NCBI GenBank assembly: GCA_963576735.1
Contig: OY755184.1
Location: 5,332,001-5,396,000, forward strand
Direction: 5' to 3'
Length of the DNA: 64,000 nt
Source: Bedellia somnulentella
Taxonomy: Eukaryota; Arthropoda; Insecta; Lepidoptera; Bedelliidae
Positions 1-11,289 of the stretch are shown here, piece by piece. Below the pieces are notes generated by a model, which had not been told where the DNA came from, ran no database searches, and worked only from the letters and a program-made list of their open reading frames with translations. Each line of letters starts with the position of its first letter. Position 1 is the first letter of the stretch. Position numbers and translations under genes: made by a program.

Positions 1-1160
1 CCCATATGTTATTTTAGAACTTAATAGCATTTTTTATTCATTTCGGTTGATAGACAAGGCTACTTATTAATAAATATCAATTTTAAAGAAATTCTAAATA
101 TTGTATGTATTATTATCGTTATTGTAGTTTTTGAATGGAATCTTATCAATTCATCAATATCATACTTCACATACTAATAGTTCAGATATCTCGCTTCAGT
201 GACTCTTCGACTCTTTGTGAACTGAACTAAATGAACTAGTAAACTAAATGAAAGATATACTTCAGTACCCCCAATTAATATATATATATTTCTTTTCACT
301 GAAGTGACACATTTTGCGCACGTCCAGAGATGCTAACGCTACTGGCGAGAGCGGGGCGCTGCGCGGGATAGCGGGGGGAGGGTTGTTTGTCGAGCCAGGT
401 GTCATGTTAACTCGCGGGAGTTATAATGTAAAATTTTAACTTATTTTTTAGCGGTGCGTCAAATGTAGTTTAGTTTTGCGACCACAATTTCGCCAATGTC
501 AATTCAAGTGTGCTAGAAAATGGGATGGGATGGACCGGAGTAAAAAATATTTAATCGAAAGGAGGGATTTCATTGGGATATCTCATACCTTCAGAAGTGA
601 TATTCATATATAAATATTAAATGCGATAAAACGAGAAAGAGAGTTTATAAATAGGGGTGAACTTTTAACATTCTAAATTCATATGGTGAGCCGACTCATA
701 ATTCTTATCTTTCAGCAAAACAAAAACAACATTCCCATAGGTGTCGAGTTCGCCCTTATCCTAATATTTGCCGGACATACTGGAGTAAATGGAAGTGCCA
801 ACAGTAATTGAATATTTAGTAGTAGAATTATTTATGCGACCGTTCAGGCATCATTAAGTAAGAGTAACTATCTTTTTTATAATTGTATACTTTTGCACAT
901 ACATTCTATTTCCCAGCAACTTTCGTACAATCGACATAATTTAAATTATTAAGTTACTTCAAAGTAGTCAGTAGGGGATTTTAGTAAAGTATATACCATA
1001 CCATGCTTGAGAGCTCTAATTCATTCAAAAGACATTCACTTTTGTTCTTTGTTTAAACTACACTTCAAGTTTGAAATCACTTAGCTATGTGCAGTTCATC
1101 TCTTGTTACAAGATAACTTACAAATAACTTAAAAAAACAACCTCAAATGTTGACACTGAT
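1..1160. other. Intergenic DNA, no gene seen
   Basis: AT-rich sequence without a long reading frame or a recognisable exon. A GC-rich patch stands out at about 310-415. No terminal repeats were found around it, so it is left unassigned. Confidence 0.5.
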
Positions 1161-1182
1161 CTGATGAACCCCATATTAATTG

Positions 1183-1267
1183 CAGAGGGTACTTATACTT
1201 TTTAAGACCATATGATATTAATGTCACTAAGTGTTCAAAGTCACCACTTAATTGTCCAGTGCACCTG
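1183..1267 (-). repeat. SINE fragment, left half, interrupted by the fold-back element
   Basis: Read as reverse complement, this aligns loosely with the 3' part of the complete tRNA-derived SINE at 13271-13636 (shared blocks around GCAGAGG and TGTCAC..GTGTTCA). The matching continuation resumes at 8934, so the 7.7-kb element was inserted into this SINE. Confidence 0.55.
1265..1267. other. Left target-site duplication (CTG)
   Basis: CTG directly precedes the terminal repeat CGGTGCTAGTACG. The same CTG follows the other end at 8934-8936. Three-base duplications are typical of PIF/Harbinger elements, and CWG sites are known for some of them. Confidence 0.6.
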
Positions 1268-1793
1268 CGGTGCTAGTACGATAAGTAATGAAACACGTCG
1301 GGGCGCACGAGAAAGACGGTTTTGTCGATGCACCCGAAGAGAAGATTCGTTTCTCGACCGTCGCTAGCACAGCATGTAAAATAAGCGTACGTTCAAGGGC
1401 GTGTGACGTCACTGACCGAACGGTTTCGTGTTTTCTCGACGTGGGTAACGACAAGCCTCTTCTTTTGCTAACACAGTGTCACAATAAGGACGGGATATCT
1501 CTTCTTTTGACGTTTGGTTGAAGGGAAGTGTCGACGACTATTGTCTTGGTCGGATTGAGGTAACGACAAGGAATATTATCGAAATATTTTATTCAAGTTA
1601 TCATTATTTTGCTTTCGTTTGGTGTGCAAAACCAAATATTTCTGTTTGATATTTCGTTCTATTAGTTTTAAATTCGTAAGTGTATTGTGTAGTATTTGTT
1701 TACGAGTAAGTATTGTCGTCTTTCTTGTTATTTATACAATTGATAGCATCATAACAGTTTTGCAAGTGGGTTAAATGTTATTTTTGTTCAAGA

Positions 1794-2697
1794 ATGGCAG
1801 TTCCTTATTATAATTTCCTGTTGGCGAGACGAGCCGGGCGTAAAATGCAAAGGCGTAGCATTCGTGATGCTTCAAATCCATTTTTGCTTCCCGACAATGA
1901 ATTGAACATTGGAATTGAGTATTCTTAAACCATTTTTTTAAGTTAATTGGTTAAGATAGAAACAGAGATAACCTAAAGCCCCATATGCATTTCATGAGAA
2001 GAACTGCATAAGTGCTATTGTACTATATTTGTTTACAGTATAGGTATGTCTGTATATTTTGTTTAATGTTTAAAATAAGGTTTAAGATTATACACTATGT
2101 GTAATACGTTTGGCTACAAGATGAAAAGGGGTATTTCATATTAGAATACAAGCAGGTATTTGTAAATGAAAGAAAGATATAAATAATAATATTCCTTTAT
2201 TTGAATAAACACAATATACACAGTAATAAAATGTAATATACATACAAAACACCTACTTACAAAAGGCTTAACAATTACTTCAAGCAACACATCACATACA
2301 TTAGAAGTGTAGCATTATATTATATTATAACTAACCAAAGCAATGTGTTAAAACAGTAACATAAAGCAATACAACAAAAAGTTAATTAAACAAGGCAATG
2401 TGTTAAAACAGCAATAAGACATTAAATATACAATATTATGCTGCATTTCAGGTATAATAAGAATTACATACATACAATTAATTAACACCAACTAAAATTC
2501 ATACACATGCTTCACAGCTTAGACAAGAATACTAATACAATTTACCCCATTTTTTCAGGTTTCCGATTGCAGATGTGGAGAACCCTGATTTAAGAGAAAT
2601 TGGTTTACCTAACATCCCACAACAGCGTAATTTAATTTTTTTGAGACAAGGTGAAGCAAAGAGAAGATTAATTATTGATTCTCATTTTATTAATTAA
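1794..2697 (+). CDS. Mini-transposase, Harbinger-like ends without core (left copy)
   Basis: Two exons join in frame: 1794-1918 (donor GTATTC) and 2559-2697 (acceptor TTTTTTCAG), giving 87 residues. Exon 1 is basic and ends in SNPFLLPDNE, which resembles the NPF..L.D.E motif near the start of PIF/Harbinger transposases. Exon 2 ends with a Lys/Arg-rich stretch and RRLIIDSHFIN, like the C-terminal tail of that family. The catalytic DDE domain is absent. The product could be a regulator, a DNA-binding leftover or simply decay. The start is the first ATG after the terminal region. The splice is inferred, not shown. Confidence 0.5.
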
Positions 2698-2960
2698 AAT
2701 TTGTTTTAAAACTCTACCTTCTTTTATTTTGTTGCATTTTTTGAAGCTCTATTAAGTTACGCAGGCGCAGTTAGGGCAATTGTGTTGGCCTCAGATTGCA
2801 GGTATATGAACTTTCTTACATAATTATTATCGAGCAATTTTCGATTCACATTTAATCATTAAATCGTTGCTTGTAAACTTTACCTTCTTTTATTGTGCCG
2901 CAATTTTCTAACTCTATTAATATATGCAGGCACAGCTATTTTACCACAGCATCAGCATTA
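2650..2960 (+). repeat. Diverged tandem duplication inside the arm
   Basis: Two blocks share ACCTTCTTTTATT, then an A/T stretch, CTCTATTAA and GCAGGC. They start near 2700 and 2880. The mirror copy lies at about 6712-7022. The duplication is older than the palindrome because both arms contain it. Confidence 0.5.
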
Positions 2961-4241
2961 TGCTGGGCAACAAAATTGCCCCAAGTTGCAATCTATATAT
3001 TGCTTTAGCGATACACTTGATGGCAATATGTTCATATATATGATATAAGGAAATAGGTATTTGAAATAAAAAACAAGGATACAAAAAGAAGACATTTATT
3101 TATATTATATATATTTATTGTCGAACACAAGTAAAGCCACTTTTGTAAAATCCACACAAAGCAATATCTTAAAATTATTCAACAGCAACACATAGTTATA
3201 GTGTAGTAGTCTATTAAATGACAATACAAAGCAATGTTTTAAAACAAACTGCCAAATTTATCCATATTATAATAGTGCATGCAGCTATATAAATATATTA
3301 ACCCCAACCGCACAGCTATACAAATAATTGAGGTAGCATTTTAACTTACACAGCAATAATACAAAACTTTATTAAAAACTCACACATAATAAGAGTTGCA
3401 TTTAAAGGACTATTGTATCATGCTTGTCTTATTTGATACACTTACTTACAATATGTTACCAATACTGACTAACTAAAATGTTTTTAATTCATCAAGACAT
3501 ACTCATTTCAGTTACACACAGTATAGTAGTTCACTATTTAACTAAAACTAAATTCGCCAAACGAATTTGCAACTGCAACACTTATATACTATTCAGAAGC
3601 TTCTCGGTCTTATTAGAGGACATTCAAAGTAAGATGGGTATATATATATATATGATACTCCTTTTCTGCAATGTTCTGAAAATAAAGAAAATATGCATTA
3701 GTTACTTCGGTGATTCTAAGTATAATCTAGTCATAACACCTCCATTCATAACCTTACGATGGGGTACAGAGATCATGTGTACTGCTCAACATGGTCACCT
3801 AACGTTCTTATTTAGGTGTCTATGCCTAGATGAAGCTTTACTTGTACATACATGAACAATACATAATTAAATGAACTGAGAAGTTTTGGCTAGATATATA
3901 TACCCTGTTTTATACAAAATAATGTGATTTATAGCCATGAGTATAGGTATGGTGTGGCATAGGTAAGTATAAGTGTTATGTCTATTCCAAAATAAGATTG
4001 AGGAGTAATATTTAATTTTTGGTTTAACTACTTATTTCATATCATCGTCAATACATACATAGGATCGCGTCAAAAGTTCTCACTGGGGAAGGCAGATACT
4101 ATCAATCATTACTTTTAGATTCATATAGCATTCTCTATAGGATTTTGATTGCGAATTGTTTCTTTTTTATTTCTTGTACGCTATACTTACGACTTGTAAA
4201 AAGTGAAATGAAAACTTACGATTTTATTAAGTCTCATCCGA

Positions 4242-4514
4242 TCAATATCGGTTTGCCGGATTCTTTGATCTCCGGATGGGCCTCAAGTTACGAGGGTCCA
4301 AAACTCCACATGGTCTATCCACTTGTGCATTGGAGGGATGAAGCCAAATAGTGGCTAAATCGGGGATGGTGTTTTGAGTTTCGAATACACTGGTCTGTAA
4401 AGTTAAAAAAATGCACATTAAACATATACAACACATTTATAATCACTCGCATATTCATAAAGAAACTTATATACTTACTATATCAACAAATAGTACTCCA
4501 TCCTTGAAATTTGT
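4242..4514 (-). CDS. Possible second spliced gene of the fold-back element (left arm)
   Basis: Mirror copy of 5158-5430 with the same exon borders (4514-4479 and 4394-4242). Function unknown, and no start codon seen. Confidence 0.22.
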
Positions 4515-4677
4515 CTATTTATATTTAGAACCGATAGAAACATAACAAAACAACACGAAACGACCATCTTGTTTATGTTATGTGGCAAATAACCCATAGA
4601 ATGACCGCTTCTCTCTGCCAACGTCAACAAAATCTTGAAAATTTCTACCTGTTGAAATTTTGTTTACTCAAAGCTGT

Positions 4678-4877
4678 NNNNNNNNNNNNNNNNNNNNNNN
4701 NNNNNNNNNNNNNNNNNNNNNNNNNNNNNNNNNNNNNNNNNNNNNNNNNNNNNNNNNNNNNNNNNNNNNNNNNNNNNNNNNNNNNNNNNNNNNNNNNNNN
4801 NNNNNNNNNNNNNNNNNNNNNNNNNNNNNNNNNNNNNNNNNNNNNNNNNNNNNNNNNNNNNNNNNNNNNNNNNNNNN
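4678..4877. other. Assembly gap, 200 N
   Basis: Exactly 200 unknown bases in the middle of the palindrome. A round length suggests a placeholder, so the true length is unknown. Reading frames that appear to cross it are meaningless. Confidence 0.98.
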
Positions 4878-5157
4878 CTACCACTTTGCTTACGGCTAAT
4901 TATTTTACCCATTTTAGAGGTTTATGTAGGTATATTAAATACACTCTTATATTTTTCTCGTTTCATAACACATTATGGATAATATACCATTTATACAGCT
5001 TTGAGTAAACAAAATTTCAACAGGTAGAAATTTTCAAGATTTTGTTGACGTTGGCAGAGAGAAGCGGTCATTCTATGGGTTATTTGCCACATAACATAAA
5101 CAAGATGGTCGTTTCGTGTTGTTTTGTTATGTTTCTATCGGTTCTAAATATAAATAG

Positions 5158-5430
5158 ACAAATTTCAAGGATGGAGTACTATTTGTTGATATAGTAAGTA
5201 TATAAGTTTCTTTATGAATATGCGAGTGATTATAAATGTGTTGTATATGTTTAATGTGCATTTTTTTAACTTTACAGACCAGTGTATTCGAAACTCAAAA
5301 CACCATCCCCGATTTAGCCACTATTTGGCTTCATCCCTCCAATGCACAAGTGGATAGACCATGTGGAGTTTTGGACCCTCGTAACTTGAGGCCCATCCGG
5401 AGATCAAAGAATCCGGCAAACCGATATTGA
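5158..5430 (+). CDS. Possible second spliced gene of the fold-back element (right arm)
   Basis: An open stretch at 5158-5193 ends at a good donor (GTAAGTAT). After an 84-base intron with acceptor ACTTTACAG, an exon at 5278-5430 continues in the same frame to TGA. The joined part reads KDGVLFVDI then TSVFETQN and ends in RRSKNPANRY. No start codon is visible, so an upstream exon would be needed. Harbinger elements often carry a second gene for a Myb/SANT-like partner, but no such motif is evident. Unrecognised. Confidence 0.25.
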
Positions 5431-6974
5431 TCGGATGAGACTTAATAAAATCGTAAGTTTTCATTTCACTTTTTACAAGTCGTAAGTATAGCGTACAAGA
5501 AATAAAAAAGAAACAATTCGCAATCAAAATCCTATAGAGAATGCTATATGAATCTAAAAGTAATGATTGATAGTATCTGCCTTCCCCAGTGAGAACTTTT
5601 GACGCGATCCTATGTATGTATTGACGATGATATGAAATAAGTAGTTAAACCAAAAATTAAATATTACTCCTCAATCTTATTTTGGAATAGACATAACACT
5701 TATACTTACCTATGCCACACCATACCTATACTCATGGCTATAAATCACATTATTTTGTATAAAACAGGGTATATATATCTAGCCAAAACTTCTCAGTTCA
5801 TTTAATTATGTATTGTTCATGTATGTACAAGTAAAGCTTCATCTAGGCATAGACACCTAAATAAGAACGTTAGGTGACCATGTTGAGCAGTACACATGAT
5901 CTCTGTACCCCATCGTAAGGTTATGAATGGAGGTGTTATGACTAGATTATACTTAGAATCACCGAAGTAACTAATGCATATTTTCTTTATTTTCAGAACA
6001 TTGCAGAAAAGGAGTATCATATATATATATATACCCATCTTACTTTGAATGTCCTCTAATAAGACCGAGAAGCTTCTGAATAGTATATAAGTGTTGCAGT
6101 TGCAAATTCGTTTGGCGAATTTAGTTTTAGTTAAATAGTGAACTACTATACTGTGTGTAACTGAAATGAGTATGTCTTGATGAATTAAAAACATTTTAGT
6201 TAGTCAGTATTGGTAACATATTGTAAGTAAGTGTATCAAATAAGACAAGCATGATACAATAGTCCTTTAAATGCAACTCTTATTATGTGTGAGTTTTTAA
6301 TAAAGTTTTGTATTATTGCTGTGTAAGTTAAAATGCTACCTCAATTATTTGTATAGCTGTGCGGTTGGGGTTAATATATTTATATAGCTGCATGCACTAT
6401 TATAATATGGATAAATTTGGCAGTTTGTTTTAAAACATTGCTTTGTATTGTCATTTAATAGACTACTACACTATAACTATGTGTTGCTGTTGAATAATTT
6501 TAAGATATTGCTTTGTGTGGATTTTACAAAAGTGGCTTTACTTGTGTTCGACAATAAATATATATAATATAAATAAATGTCTTCTTTTTGTATCCTTGTT
6601 TTTTATTTCAAATACCTATTTCCTTATATCATATATATGAACATATTGCCATCAAGTGTATCGCTAAAGCAATATATAGATTGCAACTTGGGGCAATTTT
6701 GTTGCCCAGCATAATGCTGATGCTGTGGTAAAATAGCTGTGCCTGCATATATTAATAGAGTTAGAAAATTGCGGCACAATAAAAGAAGGTAAAGTTTACA
6801 AGCAACGATTTAATGATTAAATGTGAATCGAAAATTGCTCGATAATAATTATGTAAGAAAGTTCATATACCTGCAATCTGAGGCCAACACAATTGCCCTA
6901 ACTGCGCCTGCGTAACTTAATAGAGCTTCAAAAAATGCAACAAAATAAAAGAAGGTAGAGTTTTAAAACAAATT

Positions 6975-7878
6975 TTAATTAATAAAATGAGAATCAATAA
7001 TTAATCTTCTCTTTGCTTCACCTTGTCTCAAAAAAATTAAATTACGCTGTTGTGGGATGTTAGGTAAACCAATTTCTCTTAAATCAGGGTTCTCCACATC
7101 TGCAATCGGAAACCTGAAAAAATGGGGTAAATTGTATTAGTATTCTTGTCTAAGCTGTGAAGCATGTGTATGAATTTTAGTTGGTGTTAATTAATTGTAT
7201 GTATGTAATTCTTATTATACCTGAAATGCAGCATAATATTGTATATTTAATGTCTTATTGCTGTTTTAACACATTGCCTTGTTTAATTAACTTTTTGTTG
7301 TATTGCTTTATGTTACTGTTTTAACACATTGCTTTGGTTAGTTATAATATAATATAATGCTACACTTCTAATGTATGTGATGTGTTGCTTGAAGTAATTG
7401 TTAAGCCTTTTGTAAGTAGGTGTTTTGTATGTATATTACATTTTATTACTGTGTATATTGTGTTTATTCAAATAAAGGAATATTATTATTTATATCTTTC
7501 TTTCATTTACAAATACCTGCTTGTATTCTAATATGAAATACCCCTTTTCATCTTGTAGCCAAACGTATTACACATAGTGTATAATCTTAAACCTTATTTT
7601 AAACATTAAACAAAATATACAGACATACCTATACTGTAAACAAATATAGTACAATAGCACTTATGCAGTTCTTCTCATGAAATGCATATGGGGCTTTAGG
7701 TTATCTCTGTTTCTATCTTAACCAATTAACTTAAAAAAATGGTTTAAGAATACTCAATTCCAATGTTCAATTCATTGTCGGGAAGCAAAAATGGATTTGA
7801 AGCATCACGAATGCTACGCCTTTGCATTTTACGCCCGGCTCGTCTCGCCAACAGGAAATTATAATAAGGAACTGCCAT
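6975..7878 (-). CDS. Mini-transposase, Harbinger-like ends without core (right copy)
   Basis: Mirror image of the gene at 1794-2697, with exons 7878-7754 and 7113-6975 and the same deduced 87-residue product. Its ATG lies only a few bases from the inner border of the terminal 529-bp module (7876), so the duplicated module is the upstream region of this gene. The two copies are transcribed towards each other. Confidence 0.5.
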
Positions 7879-8933
7879 TCTTGAACAAAAATAACATTTA
7901 ACCCACTTGCAAAACTGTTATGATGCTATCAATTGTATAAATAACAAGAAAGACGACAATACTTACTCGTAAACAAATACTACACAATACACTTACGAAT
8001 TTAAAACTAATAGAACGAAATATCAAACAGAAATATTTGGTTTTGCACACCAAACGAAAGCAAAATAATGATAACTTGAATAAAATATTTCGATAATATT
8101 CCTTGTCGTTACCTCAATCCGACCAAGACAATAGTCGTCGACACTTCCCTTCAACCAAACGTCAAAAGAAGAGATATCCCGTCCTTATTGTGACACTGTG
8201 TTAGCAAAAGAAGAGGCTTGTCGTTACCCACGTCGAGAAAACACGAAACCGTTCGGTCAGTGACGTCACACGCCCTTGAACGTACGCTTATTTTACATGC
8301 TGTGCTAGCGACGGTCGAGAAACGAATCTTCTCTTCGGGTGCATCGACAAAACCGTCTTTCTCGTGCGCCCCGACGTGTTTCATTACTTATCGTACTAGC
8401 ACCGCATTCTTGAACAAAAATAACATTTAACCCACTTGCAAAACTGTTATGATGCTATCAATTGTATAAATAACAAGAAAGACGACAATACTTACTCGTA
8501 AACAAATACTACACAATACACTTACGAATTTAAAACTAATAGAACGAAATATCAAACAGAAATATTTGGTTTTGCACACCAAACGAAAGCAAAATAATGA
8601 TAACTTGAATAAAATATTTCGATAATATTCCTTGTCGTTACCTCAATCCGACCAAGACAATAGTCGTCGACACTTCCCTTCAACCAAACGTCAAAAGAAG
8701 AGATATCCCGTCCTTATTGTGACACTGTGTTAGCAAAAGAAGAGGCTTGTCGTTACCCACGTCGAGAAAACACGAAACCGTTCGGTCAGTGACGTCACAC
8801 GCCCTTGAACGTACGCTTATTTTACATGCTGTGCTAGCGACGGTCGAGAAACGAATCTTCTCTTCGGGTGCATCGACAAAACCGTCTTTCTCGTGCGCCC
8901 CGACGTGTTTCATTACTTATCGTACTAGCACCG
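7876..8933 (-). repeat. Tandem duplicate of the terminal 529 bp
   Basis: 7876-8404 and 8405-8933 appear identical over 529 bases. Both units end exactly at the transposon terminus (CTAGCACCG). The right end therefore carries two stacked terminal modules and the left end one (1268-1796). Confidence 0.9.
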
Positions 8934-8936
8934 CTG
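8934..8936. other. Right target-site duplication (CTG)
   Basis: CTG immediately follows the terminal CTAGCACCG and matches 1265-1267. Confidence 0.6.
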
Positions 8937-9030
8937 ATAGGGAGCAGGCCTAGCGCGTTTTTTGTATGAATCTGTTTTACGTGACTATGTTGATTTCCCC
9001 AGGTAGGTTTGTCACCATTATATTATATCC
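8934..9030 (-). repeat. SINE fragment, right half
   Basis: Reads GATAGGGAGCAGGCCTAGCG, matching the reverse complement of the SINE segment CTATCACGTGAG region at 13271-13636. It continues the SINE broken at 1267. Confidence 0.65.
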
Positions 9031-9220
9031 CACACTGTTATTTTCACTGTTTAATTTAATTTATTACATATGTACAACTCTTATATGACTGACTCTTCGC
9101 TGAATGCTCAACTCTTGATTATACCCCACCTACCTCTGCTGAGTTTTAATCTGCACTGAGTACCCTGCTAGTGGCTAAAAAAGGAACTAAAAAAACGTCA
9201 AGGAAATATTGATTATTATA

Positions 9221-9226
9221 TTTATT
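9221..9226 (-). terminator. Poly(A) signal of COX6A
   Basis: AATAAA on the minus strand, about 73 bases past the COX6A stop codon. Confidence 0.6.
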
Positions 9227-9298
9227 TCTTACAAACAAAAATTACATTACATCACTATTTCTCCAATGAAATATGTTACTATGATTTCACCAGTCAGC

Positions 9299-11239
9299 TT
9301 ATTGCTCATCTTCATAACCAGAAGGCAGAGCATTCACTTTTGGGTTGTGGAAGAATGACTTCTGGCCATCACCCCATGGGAAACGCTAAAAAAACATATT
9401 CATGGTTAATTCACATATTCATGGTTAATTAACTTCTAAATATTACTAATAAATAAAGGAAAGAAAAATTTCGACACAGGCGGGAATTGAACCCGCAACC
9501 TCGCCCCCGTCGCTCTGCCAATTGGGCCATTTATATTCTAAATATTAGTTACTATCACTTTTATCTATAATTTCCACAACTGTTAGACAGTCCTCCCCAA
9601 TCGATGATTTTTATAGCAGTGCCCATATACAAATACACACATATATTTCTATGACCTTTAAAAACATTGGTCAACTTTATGGAGGCTTACCTTAAGGGAA
9701 ATAATTTTCATATGAGAAAAATAATTCTTTTTTCTTTAAAAAAAAACATTGACAAAAATGCACTTAGCATGCACATACATAAAATGATGACTTTTATTAA
9801 AAGATAATGAAGTCAGGGCTCTAGTTAAATAATAGATTTTGTCACTTTAAGCTAAATAATAAGGACATAACTGGGGATAGAGAAGAGCTTTCTATGTAGG
9901 GCTTCACTTCAGTAAGCATAGTGTTAATTTCAATCCAAATAATGTTTTGGTTTTGAAATGATCACGCTTAATTATAATGAAAAAATACCAATTTGAGTCC
10001 TCAATAGGACATAGTTAAGCAGAAGGACTCAACCTACACCTCTGCTGAAATTGAGTTAGGTATGCTAATGTATTGCTAAGGGTTGAATTTATGAATTAGT
10101 GAAAACTCTTTTCATAAAAAGTGCATACAAACTGTTTATTTTAAACATCAGACCTCACCCACAGTATGAAAAACTTACTTTAGTTTTTCAACATCAAAGG
10201 CTCATCTCATCTCTTAAAACAACTTTTTGTGGTTACTGCTTAACTTAACTTCACTTCTTGTTATCTTTAACAATATGCACTTCTTGTAATCTTTAATAAA
10301 ATTCATACTATGCATTCTGAAGACTTAACAAAGAAGGTTACCCTTCAATGTAATTCAACATATATTCAGATGCCGATCTTTGTGATAGTAGCATCAAAAT
10401 TTTCTAAATGTTGAACTTATAACAAAAGACTCAAAATTATGATGTCAATCCAGAAAATTGTTAGTTGGACATAATTAAATAAAATGCCTATAAAAAAATC
10501 TAAACACATAATGTGCGTTGACAACTTCTTTACAGACACATAACTGTATACTAAATACTATGGGGACCAAATGTTGGTTACAACTACTTGATGATAAGGT
10601 AATTTAATGTTTTTTGACATGAATTCCTCATGTGGGGATTATTACTCATAAATAAAAGATGTTATTTATTAAAGGAAAGAAAAATCTCGACACTGGAAGC
10701 GACGGGGGCGTATACCCGAAGGTCGCGGGTTCGAACCCCGCCAGTGTCGAGATTTTTCTTTCCTTTAATAACATCTTTAATTTGATGATAAGGTGTTTAA
10801 AGATCACAAATTGGTTTTTCCTAAGTATTAGTACTTACCTTTGTACGCACACGCATGTAATCGTAGGGTACAAATGGTGGCCTCTCATGGTGGGCATGTT
10901 CTAGATGTCCCAAATAGGCATTCACTAGACCTAGACCAATGGCAGGGAAGGCTACCAGGAAAGTCATTTTCTTCCATAACTTGTAACCCCCTGAAATGAC
11001 AAGGACAAATGTAGCAAAAGTAAGACTATATCGTTACGGTTTATAAGTATAAATATAATCTTATTTTATTTACAGGACTGAATATGGACTTTACATTATA
11101 TTTTTAAGTTACATAACCGATAAACAAAACTTAACCAAAAAGTCATACCTTGATGTCCACCAGCAGTTGCAGCATGGGATACAGGGCGGGAGGAGTTTCG
11201 TAAGTACTGCAAAGCGGCTCTCCGAAGAATTGAAGCCAT
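9299..11239 (-). CDS. COX6A: Cytochrome c oxidase subunit 6A, mitochondrial
   Basis: Nuclear-encoded subunit of respiratory complex IV, placed in the mitochondrial inner membrane. Three exons join cleanly: 11239-11149, 10990-10839 and 9385-9299, all with GT-AG borders, giving 109 residues, the usual family size. Residues 1-30 are rich in Ala, Arg and Ser without acids, as in a mitochondrial import signal. A single membrane segment follows (MTFLVAFPAIGLGLVNAYLG). Then come the family motifs HERPPFVPYDYMRVRTK and RFPWGDGQKSFFHNPKVN, ending near LPSGYEDEQ. The start is the only in-frame ATG of exon 1. The last intron holds tRNA-like repeats. Nothing is broken, so the gene should be functional. 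Confidence 0.97.
9455..9545 (-). repeat. tRNA-like repeat in COX6A intron 2
   Basis: On the minus strand an A-box-like TGGCCCAATTGG and a B-box-like GGTTCAATTCC frame a tRNA-like core, followed by GAAATTTTTCTTTCC. It has no closed acceptor stem, so it is a SINE-type derivative rather than a working tRNA gene. Confidence 0.6.
10657..10777. repeat. tRNA-like hairpin element in COX6A intron 2
   Basis: Arms of about 36 bases (AGATGTTATTTATTAAAGGA and its reverse complement) enclose a GGGGGCGTATACCCG anticodon-like arm and a GCGGGTTCGAACCCCGC T-arm. The family tail GGGGATTATTACT lies just before it. It belongs with 9455-9545, 42420-42575 and 49930-50185. Confidence 0.65.
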
Positions 11240-11289
11240 TTTTTTAGATTATTCACCAATATTTTACACAGCGCAACACAATCTGACAG

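Larger units (their letters stand above)
1268..4677 (+). repeat. Left arm of the 3.4-kb inverted repeat
   Basis: Reverse complement of 4995-8404. All reading frames compared are identical in both arms (for example 3478-3855 and 5817-6194), and no indel separates them. The match continues up to the last base before the N gap. Confidence 0.9.
4995..8404 (-). repeat. Right arm of the 3.4-kb inverted repeat
   Basis: Mirror copy of 1268-4677. The 117 bases between the N gap and 4995 (4878-4994) have no visible partner because the matching positions are N. The true centre of symmetry is therefore unknown. Confidence 0.9.
1268..8933. mobile_element. Giant fold-back PIF/Harbinger-like transposon
   Basis: The element begins CGGTGCTAGTACG and ends with its reverse complement, flanked by CTG on both sides. 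Two arms of 3.41 kb are inverted copies with constant coordinate sum (x + y = 9672), so there is no insertion or deletion between them. Each arm encodes pieces resembling a Harbinger transposase, but the catalytic DDE region is not visible. The 200-N gap covers part of the centre. Normal Harbinger elements have terminal repeats of tens of bases, so arms of this size are exceptional. The outer flanks join into one SINE, which supports a real single insertion. The interior palindrome could still be an assembly product. Confidence 0.65.

Noticed and set aside
1248..1521. 77- and 68-codon frames on both strands of the terminal 529-bp module
   Set aside because: Overlapping frames in non-coding, repeated terminal DNA; no start context, no motif, and the sense of the gene begins further inside.
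4580..5008. Reading frames crossing the middle of the palindrome
   Set aside because: They run through 200 N and are artefacts of translating unknown bases.
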